NCBI GenBank assembly: GCA_017464305.1
Contig: JAFUDS010000024.1
Span: forward strand, 1-64,000
DNA from: Clostridia bacterium
Lineage (GTDB): Bacteria > Bacillota > Clostridia > Christensenellales > Aristaeellaceae
Direction: 5' to 3'
DNA length: 64,000 bases
The position numbers and the translations under genes are program-made. Below, piece after piece: positions 26,801-34,954 of the stretch (the first letter of the stretch is position 1; the number at the start of each line of letters is the position of its first letter). The notes under the pieces were generated by a model. The model made no database searches and was not told the DNA's origin. It worked only from the letters and a program-made list of their open reading frames with translations.

Positions 26801-29800
26801 AACTTTTCGCTGGTGGTATTTCCCTTATCATCAAAAGTCCGCTCCACCCGCACATACGTGTTGCCATTGGTCATGGGCTGATCATCATTATCGAACCAGG
26901 CTTCGCTGAAAGCATGCTTGCTGTCCTTCCACACCCGGTCGATCCGATGGTACTTGGTTCCGCTCAGTTGCACCGGTTCCCCGTCCACGCCGAAATACGC
27001 TTCGGAAGCCACCAACTTCTTCTCATCATATTCCCGGGTTAAGGAAGCCACCTTATTGTTGTTCAGAATCGGCTTTCCATCTGTACCAAAATAGCTCTCC
27101 TGGATCACCAGCTTCTGATCATTATATTCCCGGGTCACGGAAGCAATCCCCGTGTTGTTCAGGATCGGCTTTCCATCCGTACCAAAATAGCTTTCCCTCG
27201 CCACGGAATTCTGCGGATTATATTCCCGCGTAATTGTCGCGACGCCGGTATTGCTCAGCACAGGCTTCCCCTGCAGCAGGTATTCAATCCGAGCCACCAG
27301 ATTTTTCGGGTTAAAGGTCTGATGCAGTTCGTCATATCCGGCAGAATGTGCAATGGGGTTTCCATCCGCCCCGAAGTAGCGCTCCACCGCCGTATTCCCC
27401 TTGGCGTCGAACTCCCGTTCCACCCGGACATAGGTGTTTCCATTCACCACCGGCTGTCCATCCACGCCAAAGTAAGCTTCGCTGGTGGCATGGCCGCTGC
27501 TCTGCCATACCCGCTCAATGCGATGATATTTATTTCCCGTCAGCACCGGTTCCCCATTGACGCCGAAATAGCTTTCCGCCGCGACCAGATTCTTACCGTC
27601 ATATTCCCGAGTCAAGGCCGCGACGCCGTTATTATTCAGCTTCGGCGCGCCATCCAGCCCGAAATAGGCTTCCCGGATCAGCCTGGCTTTGTCATCATAT
27701 TCCCGGGTCAGCGCCGCGATGCCGGAAGAATTCAGCACCGGCTTCTGATCCAGGATATACTCGATTCGCACGATTTGATTTTTTGCGTTATAGGTCTGCC
27801 GATAGGCATCATATCCCCCCGTGCAGGCTACCGGCTGTCCTTCGGTGTCATAATACCGTTCCGCCACTACATGGCCATACTGGTCATAATCCCGCTGCAG
27901 GGAAGCATAGCCGCTGGCGCAGAGCATCAGCTCATCCTTCAGATCCCGGTAGGAAATCTGAACGACTTGGCCTTCCTCGTTATACTCGTTTTCCACCGCG
28001 CCGTAGCCTGCGCTGCTGGCGATCCGTTCCTCCATTTCGTTCAGGTAGGTAGTGCGAAGCACGTGCCCCGCCTCATCCACTTCGCATACCTGCATGGCAT
28101 ATCCATCCACGACCATCAATCGGCCCTGAATGTCAAAATTGCTGACCGTATAATAATCCCCATCCTCGCTGTATTCCGTCCGCTGATAAGCGTAGGTCTT
28201 CCCAGGGGTCAGCATCAATTGGCCATTCTCATCGTAGTACCGCACCGCGGCCGCCTTCCCATTGGGCTGATACTCCGTCTCCTGGGCGGCGTATCCATCG
28301 CTGGAAAGCACGGGCTGGCCATCCACACCGTAGAAGGAGGTGCGTGTCACCTTGCCGTCCCCATTATATTGATACTGCACCTGATGGACACCCTTTTCAT
28401 CTACCGCCGGCTCCCCCTCCTGATAATAGGTGGCAGAGGTCCGCAGCTTACCCTCCCAGGTATAATACCGCTCGTAGGTACCATCCGCTTTCGGCGTCAC
28501 ATTGCCTTCCACATCATAGAAAACTTCCGTGATGATATTCTTATCGCTATCGCAGGTATAAACCGCCTGGGCATATCCCTCCGGCCCCACTGCGGGGGAG
28601 CCATCCGCGTGAGCATATCTCACCCCCGCAGGCGCCTTGTTGCTGTCAAAGCTATAAATGATCTGGGCAAAGCCCTCCGCGGTGTCAATCAGTTTCCGTT
28701 TGGTATCATAATAGGTGGTTTTCGTCAGCCGCTTTCCGTCATATTCATTCACATAGTAGGCATACCCCAGGGTCGGATGAATCATCCATTTTCCATCCGT
28801 GCCCACATAATACCGCTGCGTAATCAGCCCATCCTTTCGATAGGTGGTTCGATATGCATGGTAGCCATCGCTGCTCAGGGTGGGCTTCCCCTCTTCGTCA
28901 AAATAAGCCTCCTCCGCGATGCGGCCTTTGGCTGCATATTTCCGCGTCAGGCTGTAGTATCCGCCGGGCATGCGATAGGGCTGGCCCTGGGCATCAAAAT
29001 ACGCTTCCTTCGTGGGCTTGCTCTCGTTGTTATAGGCCATCTCCACATAGGCATAGCCCTTGGGTCCCGCGCACAGCTCTCCGTCCGCGCCATAGTAGGC
29101 ATCCTTCACAAAGTGGCCATTCTTATAGGTCCGCTCCAGGATGGCATACCCTGCCTTGCGGTAATAATACAGCTGCCCTGCCGCGTCCAGATAGGTGGTT
29201 TTAGAGGCCAGCTTTGTTCCCGGAACGTATTCATACTCCACCCGGGCAAAACCGTTGGGGCCTCTCATCAAATTGCCATCCGCGTCATAATAGGAATCGC
29301 TGAGGGGCTGGGACCATTTATACTTCTCATCATTGGAATAAACGGTCGTGCGCCGGGCGTACAGGTTCGTCCCCCGATACAGATTTCCCTCCGCATCGTA
29401 GTACCTGGTTTCGATATGCTTTTTCCCGCTGTACCAATCGGTCTGCATCCAGGCATACCCATCCGGTCCAGGGGTCAAATTCCCTTCCGTGTCCAGGAAC
29501 TGCTCCTCTTTGATGTTTTTCAGATAATAATCCAGCTTTCGAACCGAGAAGCCATAGACGTTATTCACCGGCTGGCCCTCAGTGTCAAAATACTCCGTCT
29601 TCACCAATTTGGCGTCGGTGCCATAGGTGTTTTCTATCGTGGCGTAGCCCAGGTCATCCGCCACCACCAAATTTCCCGCCGCGTCCACAAAGCTCTGGGT
29701 TTTCACCTTGTTTTGCCGGGTATAGGTGGTCACCTTTTGCAGATTGGTCGAAATCTCCGCGCTTGCGCCCAGGGCCAGCAGCAGCGTCCCAATCAGCACG

Positions 29801-29826
29801 CATCCAAAGGCTCTGATCTTTCTCAT
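23848..29826 (-). CDS. Giant secreted protein of about sixty 32-residue repeats
   Basis: 1992 residues from an ATG at 29826 with GAAGGAGGAG upstream. A signal peptide (to about residue 25, LLALGAS) is followed by repeats of 32 residues with the core REY-x(7)-ESYFGTDGAPxLNNTG; early units vary (YYDADGN, YFDEEG) while later ones are almost identical. The C-terminal tail is rich in Pro, Thr and Glu (DPNATPTPEPTPVPTPTPEP) and ends without an LPxTG motif. The YY/YF-x-x-x-G pattern recalls MORN_2 and YD repeats, but I cannot assign a family. It probably forms an elongated surface or wall-associated fibre. It sits inside the glycan operon, 31 bases after the PEP mutase fusion, so it might carry or bind the glycan; that is inference. 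Confidence 0.8.
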   Translation of the reverse strand: MRKIRAFGCVLIGTLLLALGASAEISTNLQKVTTYTRQNKVKTQSFVDAAGNLVVADDLGYATIENTYGTDAKLVKTEYFDTEGQPVNNVYGFSVRKLDYYLKNIKEEQFLDTEGNLTPGPDGYAWMQTDWYSGKKHIETRYYDAEGNLYRGTNLYARRTTVYSNDEKYKWSQPLSDSYYDADGNLMRGPNGFARVEYEYVPGTKLASKTTYLDAAGQLYYYRKAGYAILERTYKNGHFVKDAYYGADGELCAGPKGYAYVEMAYNNESKPTKEAYFDAQGQPYRMPGGYYSLTRKYAAKGRIAEEAYFDEEGKPTLSSDGYHAYRTTYRKDGLITQRYYVGTDGKWMIHPTLGYAYYVNEYDGKRLTKTTYYDTKRKLIDTAEGFAQIIYSFDSNKAPAGVRYAHADGSPAVGPEGYAQAVYTCDSDKNIITEVFYDVEGNVTPKADGTYERYYTWEGKLRTSATYYQEGEPAVDEKGVHQVQYQYNGDGKVTRTSFYGVDGQPVLSSDGYAAQETEYQPNGKAAAVRYYDENGQLMLTPGKTYAYQRTEYSEDGDYYTVSNFDIQGRLMVVDGYAMQVCEVDEAGHVLRTTYLNEMEERIASSAGYGAVENEYNEEGQVVQISYRDLKDELMLCASGYASLQRDYDQYGHVVAERYYDTEGQPVACTGGYDAYRQTYNAKNQIVRIEYILDQKPVLNSSGIAALTREYDDKARLIREAYFGLDGAPKLNNNGVAALTREYDGKNLVAAESYFGVNGEPVLTGNKYHRIERVWQSSGHATSEAYFGVDGQPVVNGNTYVRVEREFDAKGNTAVERYFGADGNPIAHSAGYDELHQTFNPKNLVARIEYLLQGKPVLSNTGVATITREYNPQNSVARESYFGTDGKPILNNTGIASVTREYNDQKLVIQESYFGTDGKPILNNNKVASLTREYDEKKLVASEAYFGVDGEPVQLSGTKYHRIDRVWKDSKHAFSEAWFDNDDQPMTNGNTYVRVERTFDDKGNTTSEKFFGADGNPIAHSNKYDEYHQEFNELNLVTRIDYFLNGEPTLTNTSIASLTREYDENKRIAKESYFGVDGEPKLNNTGIAAVTREYNEQNLVIHESYFGTDGAPILNNTGIASFVREYNDQNLVIHESYFGTDGAPILNNNKVASLTRVYDGNKLVASEAYFGVDGEPVQLSGTKYHRIDRVWKDSKHATSEAWFDNDDQPMTNGNTYVRVERTFDDKGNTTSEKFFGADGNPIAHTNKYDEYHQEFNELNLVTRIDYFLNGEPTLINTSIASLTREYDENKRIAKESYFGVDGEPKLNNTGIAAVTREYNEQNLVIHESYFGTDGAPILNNTGIAAFDREYNDQKLVIYERYFGTDGAPILNNTGIASFVREYNDQNLVIHESYFGTDGAPILNNNKVASLTRKYDENKLVASEAYFGVDSEPVLLSGNKYHRIDRVWKDSKHATSEAWFDNDDQPMTNGNTYVRVERTFDDKGNTTSEKFFGADGNPIAHSNKYDEYHQEFNELNLVTRIDYFLNGEPTLINTSIASLTREYDENKRIARESYFGVDGEPKLNNTGIAAVTREYNDQNLVIHESYFGTDGAPILNNTGIAAFDREYNDQKLVIYERYFGTDGAPILNNNKIAALTRVYDENKLVASEAYFGVDSEPVLLSGNKYHRIDRVWKDSKHATSEAWFDNDDQPMTQGNTYVRVERVFDEKGNTAEERYFGPDGNPIATKAGYDQMQQEFNEKNLASHISYFLNEEPVLINTGIAALTREYDAKNRVAKEDYFGTDGAPILNNTGVAALAREYNDQNLVTKESYFGTDGAPILNNTGVAALIREYNDQKLVTKESYFGTDGAPGLNKSGVAAVAREYNDKKQIIKESYFGTDGAPKLHSSGYAVVERTYDDKGRLDTEKYYGTDGAPIYLEGKYDQIQKQYDDAGKEIGKLYFRDGVEIDPNATPTPEPTPVPTPTPEPTEAPTATPEVKTEEATEAPVASQQPEKTE
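24811..27513 (-). repeat. Super-repeats within the giant gene, quantised in 96-bp units
   Basis: The segment encoding RVWKDSKHA recurs at 24811, 25483, 26251 and 26923, and a diverged version near 27499. The intervals are 672, 768, 672 and 576 bp, that is 7, 8, 7 and 6 units of 96 bp (32 codons). DNA identity between the inner blocks is very high, showing recent tandem duplication with gain or loss of whole units. Confidence 0.88.
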
Positions 29827-29857
29827 CGTCGCTCTCCTCCTTCTCGGTTTCAACCCC

Positions 29858-31870
29858 TCATTCCTCTGGAATCAGGGTGATGATTTCTTTAAACGGCATG
29901 CACTGGGCGTCCGCCTCCAGGGCCCGATGCGTCCGCAGGATGGTTTCCGCCGTATGGGCCATTGCCGGAAAAGCTGATCTGGTCAGCTGATTCGCATAAA
30001 TGACCATATTCACGCCCCGGGCTTTAAATTCCTCCTCCGTCACCGCATGAAAGCTGGTAGGCACCACCACCAGGGGGGTGACAGCGTCCTGAGCCCGGAA
30101 TTTCTCCACAAACTCAAAGATCTCCGCCGGATCCTCCTGGCGGGAATGGATCATGATGGCATCCGCCCCTGCTGCCACGAAGGCAAAGGCCCGCTCCAGG
30201 GCATCCGCCATGCCCCGATTCAGAATCAGGCTTTCGATACGCGCGCAGATCATGAAATCCGCCGTGCGCTGGGCCCGCTTCCCCGCCGTGATCTTGGCCG
30301 CGAAATTCTCGATGCTATCCTGGGTTTGAGCGACCTCCGTGCCAAAGAGGGAGTTCTTCTTCAGCCCGGTTTTATCCTCAATGATCACCATGGAAACGCC
30401 CATCCGTTCCAGGGAACGAACGGTGTACACAAAATGCTCCGTCAGGCCCCCGGTATCGCCGTCAAAGATGATGGGCTTGGTTGTTACCTCGCAAATCTCA
30501 TCCACCGTGCGGAAACGGGAGGTCATATCCACCAATTCGATATCCGGTTTGCCCCGGGAGGTAGAATCACACAGGGAGGAAATCCACATGGCATCAAACT
30601 GCCGATATCCCCCCTGCTCCGCCACCTTGGTGTTTTCCACCAATAACCCAGTCAATCCACTGTGGGCCTCCATCACCGTGATCAGCCCCTTCATGGAAAG
30701 CAACTTCCGCAGCCTGCCCCTTCGGGCGTCCGGCATGGCCAATTCCAATCTGGCGCGCTTCTCCAGATCCTCATACACCGAATGGCGCGCATAAGGGAAC
30801 TCCACCAGCTGGCCTCCCGTTGTCTCCAGAATCTGCAGCACCTCCCGGCGAATCGGCTCCTGCACGCCGGAAACCCAGTCATCTCCATGGACCACATAAT
30901 TCGGCCGATATTGCAGCAGATTCTCACGATAGCTCAGCGTTCGCTGCAAAACCACCTGATCCACCAGGGACAGGGAGCGCATCAGCGCCATGCGCTCCTC
31001 CTGGGGCATCAGCGGGAAGCGCTTATATCCCGCCACTGCTTCATCGGACAGCACGCCCACAACCAACCGGCCCAACCGCCGGGCTCGCCGCAGCAGGGCA
31101 ATATGCCCGCTATGCAGCAGGTCCGTGGAGAAGCACATATAGACCGTGCGGCTCTCCACCTCCGCCAGGCGAGCGGTGACCGCTTGCAAATCCTCCGGGG
31201 TATCGATCTCTGCACAGAGCCGATCCTCCACATCCAGCGCGTGCACATGGCAGGCTCCCGCCAGCCGATTCAGGGCCTCCTCCGCGTAAACCGAGGTCTC
31301 CCCCGCTTCGCACATCGCGCAAATCTGCCCCAGCCATCGATCCCAATCCTCCGGCTGCAGATGATACAGAGCCTGGGCCTCCATGGCGTTTTCAAAGAAA
31401 TTCACGCCCACCCGCTGCACTTCTCCGCCCTGCACCACGGCCTTAAAATCCTTCTCCGGCAGCGCCAAGGTGGAGGAAACCTTCATGCAGCTGTAAGGCG
31501 TCGCCATCAAATCCTCCAGCACCGAGGCCTCAAACACCAGATCCCCATGCATCAGCACCAGCTCCTGCCCTCGCAGTTGCTCCCGCGCACAGTAGATGGA
31601 ATAGATGTAGTTGGTTTCCGCATAGCGGGGGTTCTTCACGAAGGTAAATTGCAGCCCCATATGCAGGGAGGCGCAATAATCCATCAAAATCTGATCATAA
31701 TATCCGGTGGTCATAATAACCTCCCGGACCCCCGCCTCCTGCAGTAGCCGCAGCTGGCGCGAAAGAATGGTCTCCCGGGCAGAAATCTCCGTCATACATT
31801 TGGGCTGATCGCTGGTCAGCACGCCCATGCGATGCCCCAGCCCGGAGTTCAGGATGAGTGCTTTCATCAT
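29858..31870 (-). CDS. Trifunctional protein: NTP-transferase, TagD-like cytidylyltransferase, PEP mutase
   Basis: 670 residues. Residues 1-235 are a sugar/choline-phosphate-type nucleotidyltransferase (LNSGLGHRMG at 7-16, PKCMTEI near 23, LMHGD at about 106-110). Residues 243-370 are a TagD-type cytidylyltransferase with HSGH at 253-256. Residues about 390-660 are a PEP mutase with D443, FDGDTGG (D470, D472) and the diagnostic EDK-x5-NS motif at 498-507. PEP mutase forms the C-P bond of phosphonopyruvate, the entry step to phosphonates; the two transferases could activate the product as CMP derivatives. The last two domains recall the Fom1 arrangement. It overlaps the upstream glycosyltransferase stop by four bases; GAAGGAG spacing slightly favours the second Met. 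Confidence 0.88.
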   Translation of the reverse strand: MMKALILNSGLGHRMGVLTSDQPKCMTEISARETILSRQLRLLQEAGVREVIMTTGYYDQILMDYCASLHMGLQFTFVKNPRYAETNYIYSIYCAREQLRGQELVLMHGDLVFEASVLEDLMATPYSCMKVSSTLALPEKDFKAVVQGGEVQRVGVNFFENAMEAQALYHLQPEDWDRWLGQICAMCEAGETSVYAEEALNRLAGACHVHALDVEDRLCAEIDTPEDLQAVTARLAEVESRTVYMCFSTDLLHSGHIALLRRARRLGRLVVGVLSDEAVAGYKRFPLMPQEERMALMRSLSLVDQVVLQRTLSYRENLLQYRPNYVVHGDDWVSGVQEPIRREVLQILETTGGQLVEFPYARHSVYEDLEKRARLELAMPDARRGRLRKLLSMKGLITVMEAHSGLTGLLVENTKVAEQGGYRQFDAMWISSLCDSTSRGKPDIELVDMTSRFRTVDEICEVTTKPIIFDGDTGGLTEHFVYTVRSLERMGVSMVIIEDKTGLKKNSLFGTEVAQTQDSIENFAAKITAGKRAQRTADFMICARIESLILNRGMADALERAFAFVAAGADAIMIHSRQEDPAEIFEFVEKFRAQDAVTPLVVVPTSFHAVTEEEFKARGVNMVIYANQLTRSAFPAMAHTAETILRTHRALEADAQCMPFKEIITLIPEE

Positions 31871-32829
31871 TGCTCCTTCATTTCCCCCGTCCGTTCACTG
31901 ACGATATACCGCGGGCGTTGCTTGGTTTCCAGGAAAATCTTTCCCACATATTCGCCGATGACCCCCAGGGAGATCAGCTGAATGCCCCCGATCATTGCCA
32001 CGGCAATCAGCGTGCTGGCCCAGCCTGCCACCACATGGCCTGCCGCCCAGGCGATCAAGGCATAAATAATCAGCAGGAAGGAGACCACGGAGATCAGCAC
32101 CCCCAGAGAGGTAATGATCCGAATCGGCTTCACCGACAGGCTGGTAATGCCATCGAAGGCCAAGGCCAGCATCTTCTTCAGGGGATAATGGCTCTTCCCC
32201 GCCAGGCGCTCATTCCGCTCATAATAAACGCTGGTAGACTTGAACCCTACCAGGGGGAACATTCCCCGCAGGAAAATGTTCACCTCCCGGAAATTGGCAA
32301 ACTCCTTCAATACCCTTGCGGACACCAGCCGGTAATCCGCGTGATTATAAACCGTGTCCGCCCCCATCCAGCTCATCAGCTTGTAGAAGCTCTGGGCCGT
32401 AAACCGCTTGAAGAAGGTATCCGTCTCCCGGCTGGAGCGGACGCCATAAACAATTTCCGCCCCGGAAAGATACTCCTCCACCATCTGATCCATAGCCCGA
32501 ATGTCATCCTGGCCATCGCAGTCGATGGAGATGGTGATATCGCATTTCTCCCGCGCCTCCATCAGCCCGCAGAGCAGCGCATTCTGGTGCCCCCGGTTGC
32601 GGCTCAGACACAGGCCCTGGAAATGGGGATCCTGCTGGCTCAATTCCTGAATGATCCGCCAGGTTTCATCCCGGCTGCCGTCATTGACAAAGAGAACCCG
32701 GCTGTTTTCCGATACCTTCCCCGTCTCGGAAAGCCGCTGCAATTCCTCCCGGAACAGCGGCGCGGTCAACGGCAGCACCTCCTGCTCATTGTAGCAGGGA
32801 ATCACAATATACAATACGGGGACGCTCAT
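31867..32829 (-). CDS. Polyprenyl-phosphate glycosyltransferase, GtrB/DPM1-like GT2
   Basis: 320 residues. The GT-A domain carries VIPCYNEQEVL, NDGSRDETW and the metal site DCDGQDD; two membrane helices at about 230-255 and 265-290 are followed by IGEYVGKIFLETKQRPRY, the standard tail of GtrB-like enzymes. These load a sugar from a nucleotide donor onto undecaprenyl phosphate at the inner membrane face. It overlaps both neighbours by four bases. The linked donor sugar may be the amino sugar made by the WecE-like enzyme (inference). Confidence 0.9.
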   Translation of the reverse strand: MSVPVLYIVIPCYNEQEVLPLTAPLFREELQRLSETGKVSENSRVLFVNDGSRDETWRIIQELSQQDPHFQGLCLSRNRGHQNALLCGLMEAREKCDITISIDCDGQDDIRAMDQMVEEYLSGAEIVYGVRSSRETDTFFKRFTAQSFYKLMSWMGADTVYNHADYRLVSARVLKEFANFREVNIFLRGMFPLVGFKSTSVYYERNERLAGKSHYPLKKMLALAFDGITSLSVKPIRIITSLGVLISVVSFLLIIYALIAWAAGHVVAGWASTLIAVAMIGGIQLISLGVIGEYVGKIFLETKQRPRYIVSERTGEMKEQ

Positions 32830-33764
32830 GCTCTTTCCGCCTCCCTTTCCGTATCAAACTCAATCACATACTGGGGCCGGCGGTTGATGGAAATAAAAAT
32901 CCGCCCCACATATTCCCCCACCAGGCCCAGCATGGCCATCAGCACGCCGAACAGGAACAGCATCAGCGCCACCAGGCTGGTCCAGCCTTCGTTAAAGTCC
33001 ATTCCCCGCAGCTTCATGATGACCAGAATCAGCCCGACCACCAGCCCCGCAAAGGCCGTCACAAACCCCACCATCGTGGCGATGCGGAGGGGCTTCACTG
33101 AAAAGGAGGTAAACGCATTGGTCCACAGCCGCAGCAGGGAAAACACGCTGTATCCGCTCTCCCCCTCCGCCCGGGGCAGGTGATCCACCGGCACATTGAT
33201 AATCCGGGTCGTGGTCTGCAGGGCTAAACCATCCACAAAGGGGAAGGGACTTTCGCAGCGAATCATTTCATCAATCACGAACCTCTTCGCCGCCCAATAG
33301 CTGGCCAAATATAATTCCTTTGGCTTTTCCAGCATCCAGGTGAACATCCGGTTGGTCATGCGGGACCCCAGATTCCGGAACCAGGTGTGCTGCTTGCGCG
33401 GATAGTCGGCATACACCACATCATGCTTTCCGTCCACCGCGTCGATGAGCCGGAACATCTCCGCAGGCGGGTTCTGCCCATCGTCGTCCAGGGACACAAC
33501 GATATCCCCCGTCACCTGGCGATAGCCCGCCATCAGGGCAGAATGCTGGCCGAAGTTCCGGCTGAAGCAAAGGCCATGCACCCGGGCATCCTCCCGGCGC
33601 AGCCGCTGAATCGTGTCCCAGGTTTCGTCCGGCGGGTTATCATTCACCAGGATGATTTCATAATCCTGCTGCCCATGGGCGGCCATCACCTGATGAATAT
33701 CCGCCACCACATCCGCAATCGTCAGCTGGCTGTGGTAGCAGGGAATGACACAACTGATCCTCAT
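32826..33764 (-). CDS. Polyprenyl-phosphate glycosyltransferase, ArnC-like GT2
   Basis: 312 residues, same architecture as its neighbour: VIPCYHSQLTI, LVNDNPPDETW, metal site LDDDGQNPPAEM, two C-terminal helices (about 235-260, 270-292) and LVGEYVGRIFISINRRPQY. The NDNPPD version and DDDGQNPP resemble ArnC, which transfers an amino-arabinose derivative to undecaprenyl phosphate. Two such enzymes side by side suggest two different lipid-linked units. Both ends overlap neighbours by four bases, so it belongs to the same tightly coupled operon. Confidence 0.9.
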   Translation of the reverse strand: MRISCVIPCYHSQLTIADVVADIHQVMAAHGQQDYEIILVNDNPPDETWDTIQRLRREDARVHGLCFSRNFGQHSALMAGYRQVTGDIVVSLDDDGQNPPAEMFRLIDAVDGKHDVVYADYPRKQHTWFRNLGSRMTNRMFTWMLEKPKELYLASYWAAKRFVIDEMIRCESPFPFVDGLALQTTTRIINVPVDHLPRAEGESGYSVFSLLRLWTNAFTSFSVKPLRIATMVGFVTAFAGLVVGLILVIMKLRGMDFNEGWTSLVALMLFLFGVLMAMLGLVGEYVGRIFISINRRPQYVIEFDTEREAERA

Positions 33765-34894
33765 TTTACGTGATAAAACTCCTTTATCGCGGCAATCACC
33801 TGGGCCTGATCTTCCTCCGTAATGCTGTCATACATGGGCAGCCGCACCAGCCGCTCGCTTTCCTTCGTCGTGTACTCATCCTCGCCGTGGAAGCGGCCAT
33901 ACTTCAAACCCGCCGGCGCGGAATGGAGGGGAACATAATGGAACACGCATTGGACCCCCCGCTGCTTCATAAAGGCGATGAACTCCGTTCGCTCCGCCAG
34001 ATCCTGACACTTGATATAGTACATATGGCCATTCTGATCGCAGCCGGCAGGCACCGTCGGCGCCTGCAGCCGGTTCTCCTCCGCCAGGGGGCGCAGGGCC
34101 TGGTCGTACCTTTGCCAGGCGTCCAGCCGCCGCTGCTTCATCTCCTCCGCCTGCTCCAGCTGGGCCCAAAGGTAGGCCGCGTTCAGCTCGGAAGGGAGAT
34201 AGCTGTCGCCGAAATCCACCCAGGTATATTTATCTACCTGGCCCCGGAAGAACTTGGAGCGATTGGTCCCCTTTTCTCGCAGGATCTCCGCCCGCTCGAT
34301 GTATTCCTCCTCCCGGATGAGGAAGGCGCCTCCCTCCCCCATGGAGTAATTCTTGGTTTCATGGAAGGAATAGCAGCCAAAGTCCCCGAAGGTCCCCAGG
34401 GCCTGCCCGTGATAGAAGGCCATGACCCCCTGGGCCGCGTCCTCCACCACCTTCAGGTGATGCTTTTTCGCGATGGCCAGAATGGTGTCCATCTCGCAGC
34501 TCACCCCGGCGTAATGCACCGGAACGATGACCCGGGTTCGATCCGTGATGGCGTCCTCAATCTTCTGTTCATCCAGGTTCATGGTATCTGGCCGGATATC
34601 CACAAACACCAGCTTCGCCCCCGCCAGCACAAAGGCCGTGGCCGTGGAGGAGAAGGTGTAGGAAGGCAGAATCACTTCGTCCCCCGGCCGCAGATCACAT
34701 AACAGGGCCGCCATGTCCAGGGCGGTGGTGCCGCTGGTGGTCAGCAGCGCTCTCCGGGCCCCCAGCCGCTCCTCGATCCAGGCATTGCAGCGCTTTGTGA
34801 ACTGCCCATCCCCGCTGATGGCATGGGAGGCCACCGCCTCCGCCATGTAGTCCATCTCCCGGCCGGTATAAGGGGGAATATTGAATCCAATCAT
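33761..34894 (-). CDS. DegT/DnrJ/EryC1 (WecE-like) sugar aminotransferase
   Basis: 377 residues from an ATG at 34894, placed there because GGAAGGAAGG lies 7-8 bases before it and family members begin with IPFNxPPxTG-like sequence. PLP-binding Lys181 lies in FHETKNYSMGEGGA, Asp152 in VVEDAAQG, and SGTTALDMAALL binds the phosphate. WecE-type enzymes aminate dTDP-4-keto-6-deoxy sugars using glutamate. With RfbC and the GT2 pair this points to a dideoxy amino sugar for a surface glycan. A good promoter stands in front. Confidence 0.9.
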   Translation of the reverse strand: MIGFNIPPYTGREMDYMAEAVASHAISGDGQFTKRCNAWIEERLGARRALLTTSGTTALDMAALLCDLRPGDEVILPSYTFSSTATAFVLAGAKLVFVDIRPDTMNLDEQKIEDAITDRTRVIVPVHYAGVSCEMDTILAIAKKHHLKVVEDAAQGVMAFYHGQALGTFGDFGCYSFHETKNYSMGEGGAFLIREEEYIERAEILREKGTNRSKFFRGQVDKYTWVDFGDSYLPSELNAAYLWAQLEQAEEMKQRRLDAWQRYDQALRPLAEENRLQAPTVPAGCDQNGHMYYIKCQDLAERTEFIAFMKQRGVQCVFHYVPLHSAPAGLKYGRFHGEDEYTTKESERLVRLPMYDSITEEDQAQVIAAIKEFYHVK

Positions 34895-34925
34895 GCTCGG
34901 CCTTCCTTCCTGCATCTTATCCCTC

Positions 34926-34954
34926 ATTATAGCCCCTTTGAGGGAAAGTTTCAA
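34926..34954 (-). promoter_or_regulatory. Internal promoter of the surface-glycan operon
   Basis: Minus-strand -35 TTGAAA (34949-34954) and -10 TATAAT (34926-34931) are 17 bp apart. The -35 overlaps the stop codon of the ATP-grasp gene, and an inverted repeat TCCCTC..GAGGGA flanks the -10. It can drive the aminotransferase and everything downstream independently of the ATP-grasp gene. Confidence 0.7.

Noticed and set aside
23848-27600. Regular repeats that could be mistaken for a CRISPR array
   Set aside because: Period is 96 bp with no distinct spacers; the repeats are in-frame coding units and no cas genes are near.
27322-29880. Long plus-strand open frames (up to 852 codons) opposite the giant repeat gene
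   Set aside because: They mirror the codon bias and repeats of the minus-strand gene, lack ribosome sites and signal peptides, and show low-complexity His/Ile/Arg-rich composition typical of antisense frames.
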